Below, in pieces: positions 1 through 11,350 of a DNA stretch of 64,000 bases (positions are counted from its first letter, which is position 1; each line of letters opens with the position of its first letter). Where the stretch lies: contig NC_049996.1 in the NCBI RefSeq assembly GCF_000003815.2, positions 5,536,012-5,600,011 on the forward strand, in the 5' to 3' direction. A program made the translations under genes and the position numbers. This DNA is from Branchiostoma floridae (taxonomy: Eukaryota; Chordata; Leptocardii; Amphioxiformes; Branchiostomatidae). Under the pieces are notes generated by a model. The model saw nothing but the letters and a program-made list of their open reading frames with translations, did not search any database and was not told the origin of the DNA.

Positions 1-453
1 GCCAGCACGACGGGCGTTACTGACCGTGTTGCCAAAAGGTTCGAAACATTTTTGGGGTACGTATTCTAGCACTTGGTAGACACGGGTGATAACCAACCCC
101 TTTTCCAAGTACCATTTTAGCAAAGGTGTCGCCAGTAATACCTTTTTACCAAACATACTTCCAATCAGAGAGCGCCTGGGTTTGGACATAATGTTGTGCG
201 CTTTAGCATACTGTTTCATGACAGGACCGATGTCGTCGATGGAAATGTCGCAATTCTTGAAAATTGGGGGCATTTCGGAAAAATGTGTCTTGAGATGCAC
301 GGGGACTTCGATATCGCACTCGACCACACCGAACATGTCATCTGCACGGACAGCCTGGAGGATTTCGTTTTCAGCCAATTTGTACTTGGTTTCGGTGGGT
401 GTCTTGCGCCCAGCCAAGAAGGCGGACACCTCTTGATTTCTCTTTAGTCTCTG
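1..453 (-). pseudogene. DNA polymerase reading frame continuing after the TGA, off the left edge
   Basis: Directly downstream of the TGA at 454-456 the same frame stays open for 151 codons to the edge of the window. It reads as plausible polymerase (for example FGVVECDIEVP and RSLIGSMFGKKVLL) with no further stop. The stop falls right after WECE, where relatives usually carry a Trp, so one base change (TGG to TGA) would explain it. The C-terminal catalytic motif (DTDS-like) has not been reached and must lie outside the window. A sequencing error or true readthrough cannot be excluded from this sequence alone. Confidence 0.7.
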
Positions 454-3400
454 TCACTCACACTCCCACATTTCGATCACTTTGTACCCCTCCCCCCTCA
501 AATACTCGGTTATTTCTTCCGTGTCTTCCCTTAACTCTGCCATTGACTTATTTCGTACAGAATTGGTGTCAATACCCGCTGTGAGGTGGCAGTCGTGGCC
601 GTGCCAGTAGCACCCGTGGAACTGGAAAATTTCACCGGTGGCCGAACAGAAACCGTCCAAGGGAACTTGGCGCAGACCAATACGTTTTGCTTTATGGTTA
701 AACTTATTCCGAATGACGATGTCACGACTGTACGCTACCCAGTCTAACCATTCTGTGGCCATGCGGCCCCAATACGGGGCGGAGTACTCTCTCATGAACT
801 CATTATCTGCCTGACGCCTAATGTAATACCCTGTTGGCATGTCTTGCATCAAAGACCATAGGTATAAGGCGTTGGCATCGAAGCCAATCACCCTTTGACA
901 GGGTTTCGGTTGTCTACCCATACCTTCCATCTCTTTCTGTCTAATGTAGGTTTCACCTCTCTGATGATACCTATGGAAAATTATGCTAGGACCCCCCACG
1001 ATGTTTTCCTTAAATAATCTAAACACTTCTTCCTTGTCTGGAAGAGTGAAGTAAGTGTCCGACGGCAGGTTCATGAAGAGATACTTAAGTGTCAGGCCCG
1101 GGACGCTGATGCCATCCTTGAACATGTCAATCCCGAGGTCGCTGTAGAAGTCAGCCATCTTCTGGATGATCTCCAGCATGGGGACGACGTCCTTGTTGTT
1201 GTACCTGCAGAAACAGAACCGAAACAACAATCAATCTTCTGCGCACGACTTTCCATAGATCGATTAGAAATGAGTAATTTCCGAGAAAAGTACACCTACC
1301 ATATCAAGAAGTCCTTCATGGTCTGCATGCCGTGCTGCTGCCACACGTCCAAGCAGTGCTGGTAGTCTTTTGCAGAAATGTGGGACCCCCGCAGCTTGCT
1401 GTAGAAGACGTCTGGCGGCGGGAGTTGGGTGTGGTCCAGTTTGGCCAGGTCGTCCATCCACTCGTACCTGAATTCAATGTGCGCGTGAGAAAGCAAAACG
1501 CGTTAAACTCGTATTCCCACATTAGTAATCCACGCACACTGGCACACATGAAGAAACAATATGCATCGTTACAACATTAAGAACATTTAATTCTAGAATA
1601 AACATCACCGTTGGAATTCTATTCAGAATATAATGGACTCACGGAAATATGCCTTTCGTCTCCTGGCACTCGTACGCGTTGAGAAGCTGTGAGTACGAGA
1701 AACCCGGCGCTACGAAGTTGATCAGGTCCAGGAACTTGAGTTGATCCGTCACGATAGACATGAAGCTGTTGTCCTTCTTGATGGGACGGAGGGTCTCCTG
1801 TTGTCTGTACAGATGGGGCAGAAACACCTTCTTCATGGCGTTCATATCGTACTTCCCAGAGTTGAAACCGATGACGGGTAACTGACGCAGGTAGTGATGC
1901 AGCCGTCCGACCAACTTGCTGACCCAAGTTTGTTTTTCTTGCTCTTTTTCGTCACCATCGCCGTCTTCAACATCATCATCTTCTTCATCTGTCATCATAG
2001 AACCACCTTCCTTTTCCTCTCGTGACGTTACCGAGTATCCATCTTCTTCTTCAGACATCATGATCATAGCGTCACCATCTTCGTCTTCTCGTTCCAATAT
2101 GACAAAGTTTCCTTCTTTGTCTTCTCCTTCTGACGCCGAGAAGTCTTGTTCTTCTAGTTGGGACATTATAGAGGCTTCTTTATCATCTGGGCATAATGCC
2201 TTTATCTGTTGAAAGATTTCGGAAAAATGCTCTTTCAACTCGACATAGGCTGCGTCACTGACTTCCTGTAGGTACGTCAACATTTTGTCGGCAACAACGG
2301 TCGGGTCACCCTCAGAGACGAAGCATTTAGGCGTTGTGAACCCAGGTACATTGGAGCAGACGCTCACACTCAACAGTTCGTGTACGGCTTCCCACGTTAT
2401 CTTGTCGGTGCTTTGATCCGACAGGGGTTTGAGGAGGCACTCGATATCGTATGTCGCCCTGTACGGATAAAAACGATCTTCGGAGTTCACGTGAATACCG
2501 ACGTCATCCAGTTGCTCGAAGATGGTTTGTCTTCTGTTGTACGCTCCGCCGGGATAAACGTACCTGATGGCCCCGCTGCAGTTTGACTGATGGACTTTAC
2601 AGTTGTAGGCGCGGTTGAACTTCCTGCCGCACGTGGTGCAGCCGTAGGATTTTGCGTACTTTTTAAAGTCCTTAATGTAGCTGAAGTGATCCTCGTAGAG
2701 GTTCAGGTACATCGTGTTCTTGTGACGGGTGAGGGGTCGCCTGACCAGCTCTGCAAACGGTGTTTGGTTTTCCTCGTCTTCTTGGTCACCTTTCTGAAGA
2801 GAGTATACATAGACATTGAGTTGAAAGAGTTTTTCAATGTCGCCCAAGTCTTCAACAGACACCCCACAGAATTCTTTCTCGGCCAGGTCCACGGCTTCCA
2901 GGTACTGATGGAGGAGCTCCTTGGTCGCCGTTTCGAGTTGTTTCGGATCTTTACCGTAGTGTGCTGCAAGACAGCGGAAGAAGCACAGGTTATCGTCGAA
3001 TGGACCGTTTGTTCCGCTTTGAAGGGTGACGATGGCTTTGTTATTGACTAGGAAGGAGGGAAGATTTTGGGGTGCACCGATGGGATGGTTCTTCCCCACT
3101 TTACTGATATAAAACTCGACCTGGGGAATGGCGTGGACAATCCATTTTGAGTCAGGGCGTTGTTGTCTGCAGAACTCCAGGACGTCCTTATCAGCGATTT
3201 TGTCCAAAAATGTTTGCAGGTCCTCTTCATTGTTGACTATTACGGGTTTCTCCAGGAAGCGGTTGTTGTTCTCACAGGGATAGTAATAACGAAGTTCGCC
3301 TTCAATGCTGCGGAGGACAAAACTGTACGACAGATTGATTTTAAATGCCTCCTTTTGGTTCCGGAAGATCGCCCGCACTTTGCCCGTCAGGTCGTCTACG

Positions 3401-4017
3401 TTGGCAGAGTTCAATCTGAAATTGTATCTGTCATGGACCGGTGTTCTCTTGAAATGTGTACGTATTTTTGACCAGTTTTCTGTATACATCTTCTCCAAGG
3501 CTGGATCGTCGTCTTCCAAAGCCAAGTCCTCCGGTTTGCGAAGGGGGTCTTCCTGCACGGGGAATTCGTCGTTTGTTGGATTGGGCTGCACGCGTCTCCG
3601 TTTTGGTGCGGCCTCGTTAGCGTGGTCAGAGTGTCTTTTGTGACCGCGGGTAGACGGTGTATCTTCGGGGTGTGCCTCTTTTCCGTGCCGCTGCAGTTCT
3701 CCCACCGTGTTAAACGAGGCGTTACACAAACGGCAGCTGAATACAAGACTGGTCGGAGGTTTGTTGTGTGTATGCTTGTGTTCTCGCAGCTTGTCCGCCC
3801 TTGTGAACTTTTTCCCGCAGAAATCACATTCATGTTGTGGTGCGTTAGGCGTGTGCTTTTGCTGTTGGTGTCGTTTTAAGTCGTAGACACGGGTAAATGT
3901 TTGTTCGCATGTCTCACAGCGGTAGGTGGGTGCCGCGGCATGGGCCACTTTCTTGTGGCGGCCAAAGGACTGCCTATGTTTGAACTCTTTTCCACACTGT
4001 TCACAACGGAACACCAT
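454..4017 (-). CDS. Zinc-finger family B DNA polymerase, Maverick/adintovirus-like, 5' part up to an in-frame TGA
   Basis: Encodes the N-terminal and exonuclease part of a protein-primed type DNA polymerase (organellar/viral family B), expected to copy a linear mobile-element genome. Exons: 4017-1643, 1467-1300, 1204-454; introns are 175 and 95 bp, start GTGAGT and GTAGGT, end CAG, and joined phases keep frame (1097 codons before the stop). Start chosen at the ATG directly before the first finger; an upstream ATG at 4131 adds 38 unremarkable residues. Order: four C2H2 fingers (residues 5-26, 34-55, 64-84, 95-116), a module with C345 in LCFFRC and H444 in EDHFSY, a Cys-rich finger (about 459-480), Exo I YDIEC (D524/E526), an acidic insert (about 606-696), Exo II GFNSGKYDMN (D724), then polymerase motif FDANALYLWS (Asp at 877-879). 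No capsid, integrase or protease gene lies beside it. Family assignment is confident, functionality is not, because of the TGA at 454-456. Confidence 0.82.
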
Positions 4018-6089
4018 GGTTGCAATAACGATTTGGCTCTGAAATATAGATAGAACGAGTTTTTTAAACACACTGAAAAACGATTGAACAATAGAGGGCA
4101 TGGATTGAAAATATGATATGGTGGGCTTCACTTTCTAAACCGAACCAAATCAAACCAAAACACAAACATGTGTTCCCAAACACCAACACGAGCGTTCACC
4201 AGACGATCTGACAATCCAAAAGTATAACGAACCAGGACGACTGGAAATGGACTATGTTATTTTACTATCTTATGTCAGTTCACCCTAATTGGACTCCTAG
4301 CATCTTAATCTATCATCTTGCTGTTGACCTAATTATGTATGACTAAAACCACGAAGAATCAAACAAATTGCTTTTCATGCAATGATGCTGTTACAAAACC
4401 ACGATACCCAGAATTGTTGTTGATTACAAATACTAGTAGCAACTGAGAAACTTTTTCCGGTAAAGATTGGCAAAATACCCTCGCCCGGGCCCTGACCAAC
4501 CCTGGCCTATAGACATGATCCCAAGTATTTAAATTCCGCACGGTAACAAGAGAACGCACAGTGTAAGCGCACAAAACACGCAGATTTAACTGCACAAGAC
4601 ACAGAATAAATATAGACCGAAGCAACGAAGTGTATAAATTGTACGTTTTTCTCCTTTCATCTTTCACAAAAGCTACAAAAGGAGCCGGTTCTGGTCAGAG
4701 GGACAAAACTTCACAACCTCGGACCCTTCTCTCCCAAACTAAAGCTTGTTAAAACAACGGACAGAAAAGCCGTTTTCCAATACTATACGACTAACAAAGA
4801 TATGTTGGACAAAACTAGTTGTTACTTTCGTTTGTCGCACGTAGATATTTCAAAGATTTATGGTAGTTTACCCTTGAAGTTGCGTCCAGCTAATCGAGTT
4901 CTTTGGTCAATATACGTATCGGCCTCAAGACTGTTACCAGCTTTCGGTCTATGGTTGCAAGAGAAAAGAATTATAAAAGAAAACATGATGACAGACTTAC
5001 CGGTCGACGGCTGTCCAGCTTGCGGAGGTGGGTGGCGCAGAAGAGAGAGATATTAGTAGAGCCGAGACGTCCTCGCAGTTCCCATGCCGATGGTCAACTA
5101 AATTTCGCCCTGGCTCTTGGAGTTTTATAGAGATGTAGAACAATAGGTGGTGTCAGGGGTTTCCCCTACATCCCGGCAAATATGCACGGCGTCTGGGACA
5201 TCGATGCACGAAGACAAAGGGCACAATTATCAGGGTATTGTTTTCGGCGTGGGAATAGATCTTATTTTCATTTTCGGCCCTTTCAACAACTGATGAGTCG
5301 GTACCCCCGTAGGGATGTGCATGTGTAACCATGGTGATATCATAACAGAGTTGGTGGGAAAGACGGTAAGTCATCCATCAGTGCCGTCCTCGGAAGGATA
5401 AACGCCGCGACCACTCTTGCGACCAGACCACGATCAAAGCCGTTTCCCGAAATAAAACAAAAGACGTAAACAAGGCATTGTTCATGGCGCGTTCAGCACC
5501 CAACGGTCGGCGGAAATATGCACTCGATGATACCGCAGGGATATGAACTAAAAGGGATGCGGATAAAAGGGATAATCATAACGCTACTGACAAAAGAATA
5601 ATTTAGAACAACACAATACCTATCGCATTGGTCAAACATTGCACGGTAAATATGAAAGAAAATATTTCTTAGCGCTCCCAATCCCAGTGTCGACGGTCTC
5701 TATAATACAAATGGAGCGCCATCTCTCTTCACCCCCTCACACCGCCAGGTTCCTTTGCATGGGGAGAGGAGGAATCCCTGGGAACAAAACGCCGCGACCA
5801 CCCGAAGGACAAAGGAAATAAAACCACATCCAAAGTCCTTCAAGGCAATTAAGACGTAGGTGTTTGTGTTGTTGCGTTGGTTTGACATAGCTGTATGACA
5901 AGACGAACGTTGGCTTCTGTGTTCCTCGATGTATTATTCTTGATCGAATAAGTGATAAATAAAGAGCCGTCACGAAACGATATCCCTTTACCCTAGTGTC
6001 CATTGTGTTGTTTTTCTTATACAATACATACATGGCACGCACGCACATGAGAAATATAAGAGACCTAACCTAAATACAGGTACGCATGT

Positions 6090-6129
6090 ACTCCGGAGCT
6101 ACTCCGGAGTTACTCCGGAGTTACTCCAG
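6090..6129. repeat. Short tandem repeat, 11-bp unit
   Basis: Three to four copies of an ACTCCGGAGTT-like unit lie head to tail. Each unit is itself palindromic around CTCCGGAG. No gene is attached. Confidence 0.75.
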
Positions 6130-6502
6130 AGCAAGATGTAAAGCGACCCCAAAGCAATGATTCAATGATACTTACCTATACGATCAAATAAATATGTGTA
6201 ATATATACACACGATTAAGATAGGCCGCTACGTACTCACATATACACTGGATAAAGGAATAGCCTATGACATAGCATAGGTATATCAAATGATATTTCAT
6301 AGATATATAGATATAGATATAACAATATACATATGATATATCATACACATGTCATAAACCATCAATATATATCATTATGCGACCTGTCAATCATATAGAT
6401 TTTATGTTAATGAGGGCGGCGCCATAGGAACCGCCCGGAGCCGCCCGGATTATACGACCCCTCCGACTTAGATATTACTACTGCCGTATCTGTCATTATT
6501 TT

Positions 6503-6735
6503 ATAGCCAGACGCCACGGACCAATCAGGAGACCCCGTTTTATGTTGGTTATGACGCCTAACACATAGATTCCGGCCAGCCCGGTGTGTATACAATATAT
6601 CTGGCGTCGATACAAATTCTGACCAATCAGAAGCAGCGATAGACAGGAAAGTAAGTGATATGCCAATCAAAAGGAGCGAAGCATATGCCAGAGCAGAGGG
6701 AATAAGTACAGACTGCAAGGGGGAAATGGCTCCTT
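6503..6735. repeat. Dispersed repeat, copy 1 of a direct pair
   Basis: This stretch matches 7089-7332 in the same orientation: shared blocks include GGACCAATCAG, TATGTTGGTTATGAC, ACATAGATTCC and CATATGCCAGAGCAGAGGGAATAA. Divergence is moderate with small indels. No coding content recognised. The repeated CCAATCA boxes are eye-catching but may be chance in a repeat. Confidence 0.75.
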
Positions 6736-7088
6736 CTGTGACATTAATAGTGAGTTTTGTTCCAAAAAGCCAAAGACTGCAATGTTTTGAAAATTTTCTG
6801 TGGTTTCAAAATGCAATCTGTATTCTCCTTACAAATGTATGTACCAAAGAACAAACGTGAATTTTCAGAAATTCAACAAAGGAATTCACACGTACAGTAC
6901 CAAGATATCTATGCGTCATACAAAAGTTTGCAAGTTTGGGAAGGCTATATGATGACAACGTTAATGACCCGCCTGGTCCTTTGCAATAATCACCTCATAA
7001 AACCAGTTTATTCGGTACTTATGGCAAAGGCCCAGGCGTTAGGACACCATATATAGCCCGGGGCGGGTAATTAACCCTTAAATGTCGC

Positions 7089-7332
7089 ATAGCCAGGCGC
7101 CGTGGACCAATCAGAAGGCCGCATTCTATGTTGGTTATGACACCGTAGCACATAGATTCCAGCCAGCCCGGTGTCGATTCAAATCGACACCAGTGTCGAT
7201 TCATTCTGACCAAGTAGAAGGAGCGATACACAGGAAAGTTAGGAATATGCAGGCATTGGCCATTCAAAATGAGCGAAACATATGCCAGAGCAGAGGGAAT
7301 AACTACAGATTGCAAGGGTGGAATGGCTCCTT
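7089..7332. repeat. Dispersed repeat, copy 2 of a direct pair
   Basis: Second copy of the repeat at 6503-6735. It carries a private local inverted repeat (GTGTCGATT / AATCGACAC) near 7173-7202 that the first copy lacks. Confidence 0.75.
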
Positions 7333-8151
7333 GTTTCGCTCACTCGGTGGTATAATTCAATGGTTATAGCAAAGGACCAAACGTTATGATACCATATACA
7401 CATCAGAGCGGGGTCATTAACCCTTAATTATAAGCCTGATTAGCGCATTTACGAAAATACTAATGTTTATAAGAAAAATATAATTTGCAAACGGTTGCCA
7501 ACATGACTATCTGTCAGGAAATTATTTGCAACGGACGTGATTTTAATGCAACGTTGACCAACGATACAGGAATAGCTAGTTGAACTAAATTACTGTTACA
7601 GAAGAGCCGTGTGCTGGGCAAGAGGTCAATTAAGGCTTATGAGATAAAGCCATTGATGGCTGCAAGGAGGTTGAAAGAGGTTTTGTGACGAGCTGCGCCT
7701 CCGCACCTCCGACTGGTCAGGCCCTGGTACCATGGAACCAAGAGAACAGGGCAGAGATTGAATTTAGGGCGGTCCATAATTCAGAAAAGCATGTTGAAAT
7801 ACACTGAATGAAGGCTTAAAAAGTTCTAACCCATATTTCAATTTTAAAAATTTTTCTCCACCAGAAAGTCACTTGAGTCTAGTTTATTTTATTTTATAAC
7901 CATTGAAAGGGCATTAAACCGGCTCAATTTCCGAGAAAAGCTTGCTCTATGAACAAAACCTCACCTTTTACCTAATTTCCCTCCTGATTCAACCCGTAGC
8001 ACAATCCGTAACAACAAAGTAAAAGTATTGTTTCTCTCCCATCGCTGAGATGTATTGTGGCGATAAGACTTGGGGACTTGACTCATTATTTCACTAATAG
8101 TCGGTGTACGTATTATTGAAGAAATAAAGAGACATCTTTTTTTCCCTGCAG

Positions 8152-11051
8152 AGAGCGGAGAAAGTGTTGCCAGCACTACGCTGCAGCAAACACAGGCCAT
8201 CTCCGGCAATACAGTTGTAAAAGCCAAACGACAACAGTTTCGTTATGTTACGGTCAAGCAGCAAATGCAGGAAATTCCGGATGATGTCATAATAAAAGTA
8301 AAAGAGCGACTTCAGGGTAGTGTAACCGAGGAGCAGCTTGGAACAGCCGAAAACCCGCGTCTCTACATCTGGGACTTCGGCGGCCAGGCCGCGTACTACG
8401 GGTCGCACCAGAGCTTCTTCACCTACCGCGGGATCTACATCCTGGTCATGTCTCTGCTGCAGAAACTGTCAGACCCAGTTCCTGATCAGGACTACAAGGC
8501 AGCTGCGGAAAACCTCGTCACCGGAAGAGGTTTGTAACGCATCTTTCAGTGTAGAATTATGTTGTGACAATTAAACCAGGTAGATTAGCAACTTCTATTC
8601 TATGAGGGTCATTTTTAGAGATTGCGTTAGACTTTGAAGGCAGTAGATTGAAGATGGGACTAAAATGGAACTTACAGAAGTGTTGAAAAGCTGTGTTAAA
8701 CGTTTATTTTTACAATCAATGTCTCCCTATTTTCAGACTACTTAGACCACTGGCTGAACTCTATCCTCACACACACCCTGGTGCACGGACGGGAACACAC
8801 AGGGCAGCCGCCTGTCGTCTTGGTCCTCACATGCCAAGACATGGTCAGCGAGGTATGTAGAAATTTCGAAAACTGGTCTTCGACTGGAGCTTGCAGGACA
8901 TGGCTAAAAAGATCAACCTTGAGTTGATTTCTCAAATCAATCAATATTTCCTTGGTGTTTTAATCGGATTAATTTGGTCTCTTGATTTCAGTCAGAAATT
9001 GAGAACTACAAGAAAGACATACTGAATCACATCAGGGGCAAGGCTGCAGGCAAACACGTCTTGCCAAAGATTTTTGTCGTCGACAACTTCAACGAGGACA
9101 ACAGCGACATTGACGAGCTCCGAGACTACCTCCGTGAGGTGGCGAAGTCTCAGTGGTACATGGGCCAGGAGGTGCCGATAACCTGGCTTCATCTGAAGTC
9201 CAAGCTGATGGACAAGAGGAGAGAGGACGACCCATTCTGCCCTTTTCAACATGTCGTAGATCTAGCCCGGAGTGATGACGTGGGCATCACGGACGACAGC
9301 CATGTTGCCGATATCCTGACCTTCCTGCACGACCTTGGTGACATCATCTTCATCAATGAACCCGTCCTTCGCGATCACGTGGCTCTTAGACCTCAGGTGA
9401 TGATTGACGTCTTCAAGACCATCATTACCGTTCCTGAGTACCAACAAGACAGGAGCATGGGTGGGGAGGTCGCCGAGATGTGGAGGAGGCTGGAGAATGA
9501 AGGGATCCTCAGTGACAGGTTGTTGACAATCATCTGGAGCAAAGCAGATCGGAAGATGCAGAAGCCCTTTCTGCTCCGGAACAAGGCCTTCCTAAAGCAA
9601 CTGATGGAGAAGTACGACCTCATCTGCAACGCCACGCAGATCGGTGGATTCGAGGACATAGTGGAAGAGGCTCAGAAAGAAGAGATCTACTTCGTACCAT
9701 CTCTCCTTGCCGCAAAGCCTGACGAAAGTATCTTGTACCCTGGGCACATGAGAAGATACCGTTACCCTCTGTATGTTGTATTCGACAACATGTTCTTCCC
9801 CGGTGGCATGTTTCACCGTCTACAAGCAATATGTGTGCGCACGTTCGGTCTTGAAACGTCCCAAGTGTTCACCGGTTGCGGCCGCTTTCCTACCGATGAT
9901 GTAAGGCAACAGTTCGTGGTAACCAGGGTGAAACACTGCCTGAAGGTGGAGCTTCTGTCAGTTGAAGATGCAGAACAGCTAGTGTTCACACAGGGCCTTC
10001 CTGTTCGAAAGTTCCTCAGCAGCTGTCTCTTCGAAATCAAGGAGAAGTGGATTCCCTCCATCCAGTATCACTGGTGCTTTGGAGAGGAGTCAGAGGAAGA
10101 TACTGTCGAAACAGTATTACATCCGCTCTCTGACATCGGGTATGAAACGACAATGGGGTCCAGTCGGTGAGGCCAATTATATCTTTAAATGATAAATGGT
10201 TTATTTATTAACATTTACTTCCAAATGTCTAACAGTAGCAGCCGATTGGATGAATTGATGTTAGACTTTACAGTTCCATGCAACATTATGAAATATAATT
10301 ATAAATAATAGAAAATAAAATATTAAAGGGAAGGTAGAATTAATATCATGGTTGATATCATGGGTTACTAACTGACAGTTTTAATCTCAGTTTTCCAGAA
10401 GACTTTATTGATGTCTGGATGCGCGACAGCGGTGAGAAGGGAACGTTATGTGCAGGTAAAGTAATTTTGATGTTGGTTCTGATCTATTTTGTCTTTTTTG
10501 CCACAAAGCAGCTACTCGAGCAACTGGATATGGTTTTGGAATCGGTCAGACGTTTTAGACAGCCATCAATGTCTTTCGTCAGTGACACTGAGTGCCACTA
10601 TCTGGTACTGACGAAAGTCACTCAGTGTCACCTACGAAAGACACCGGACGGTTGCTTGATACTTCTGACCGTTTCCAAAACCATATCCAGTTGCTTATTA
10701 ATAAGTAACTATTAACTATTTTTGGCGAATCCTAATACCTGGATGTCTAACCTTCAACGACGTGCCTTGTTGGATTCTCTAAATCTTTACTGATAAAAAT
10801 ATTGTGTACATTCAGACAATTCAGGTGGCACCGAACCAGTTATGATAGACCCCACCCTGAGCCCAGCTGATACCATGGTCCGTAGGATTGGTCCTGTCCT
10901 GGACTATATGCTGACCCGCGGAGCGCTGAGTCTGGAGGAGTGTGATCGGATCGGACACGAGCTCACATACGTCAGCAGGTTCAAAGAGTTGGTTGCTACC
11001 GTCAATAGGGCCGGATACACGTGCCGTCGCCTGCTGTCTGCGTCTTTAAAG
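8152..11051 (+). CDS. Roc-COR-CARD protein, unit 1 (5' end not found)
   Basis: Roco-family protein: a Ras-like Roc GTPase module followed by a COR dimerisation domain, ending in a CARD-like death fold. Exons placed by splice consensus and phase: 8152-8529, 8737-8852, 8992-10166, 10391-10455, 10825-11051 (phases 1,0,2,1,0 at their ends; about 653 codons). Exon 1 holds the G3 region (IWDFGGQAAYY), exon 2 the G4 region (LVLTCQD, not the usual NKxD), exon 3 the COR domain (for example WYMGQEVPITWLHLKSKL), exon 5 the CARD-like module (PVLDYMLTRGALSLEE). Exon 1 begins mid-codon, so an upstream exon with the P-loop is required but I cannot see one in the 4 kb before it. If exon 5 is not spliced, the frame stops at 11102 and an AATAAA lies at 11174-11179; if spliced at 11051 it joins unit 2 in phase. 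Roc-COR calls are firm; CARD is by pattern. Confidence 0.75.
10519..10694. repeat. Foldback (inverted repeat) element in an intron of unit 1
   Basis: The arms at 10519-10549 and 10664-10694 are near-perfect reverse complements around CTGGATATGGTTTTGGAA, with nested complementary blocks (TGTCTTTCGTCAGTGACACT and its partner) inside. It lies in the intron after the 10391-10455 exon. A related hairpin and the same flanking tail (CCTGGATGTCTAACCT) occur at 32519-32640, so this is a dispersed family. Confidence 0.8.
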
Positions 11052-11350
11052 GTTTGCCTCCCCACGACTCTATACTTTTTCCAAGTATTTTTATGGGTTT
11101 AGAGTATTTCTAACCTACATGTGGTAGTAAATCTGCAGCAGCACAAAATAGGTCAACATCTATTGATGTGATTAATAAAACAGCGTAGGAGATCTTGGCA
11201 AAATTTCCAGCAGGATAGGGTTAAGTCTTTAACTGGCATATCTTTAAGCCATGTCTCTGAGCCTAAGGTATCATTGTCTTATTTTAAGTTATTTTGGAAT
11301 TGTTGGTTTACTGCCTACTAATTTCTGTGTACGATGACAATACTTTTAAG

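Larger units (their letters stand above)
4132..8151. other. Intergenic region, no supported gene
   Basis: About 4 kb between the polymerase gene (leftward) and the first Roc-COR exon (rightward). I see no convincing exon on either strand; the open frames here are short and look random. In particular I could not find the P-loop exon that the first Roc-COR unit should have. The region contains a short tandem repeat at 6090-6129, AT-rich direct repeats of TATAGATA type at about 6290-6370, and a duplicated 240-bp repeat described separately. Confidence 0.6.

Noticed and set aside
454-456. Selenocysteine or alternative genetic code at the TGA
   Set aside because: No sign of a selenocysteine element can be judged here and family context expects Trp; all other genes in the window use standard stops.
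1916-3643. Plus-strand frames opposite the polymerase gene
   Set aside because: Shadow frames of the well-supported minus-strand exon with conserved fingers and exonuclease motifs.
1-8151. A complete Maverick/Polinton with capsid, protease, ATPase and integrase
   Set aside because: Only the polymerase is present; the 4 kb next to it holds none of the other genes and no terminal repeat was seen.
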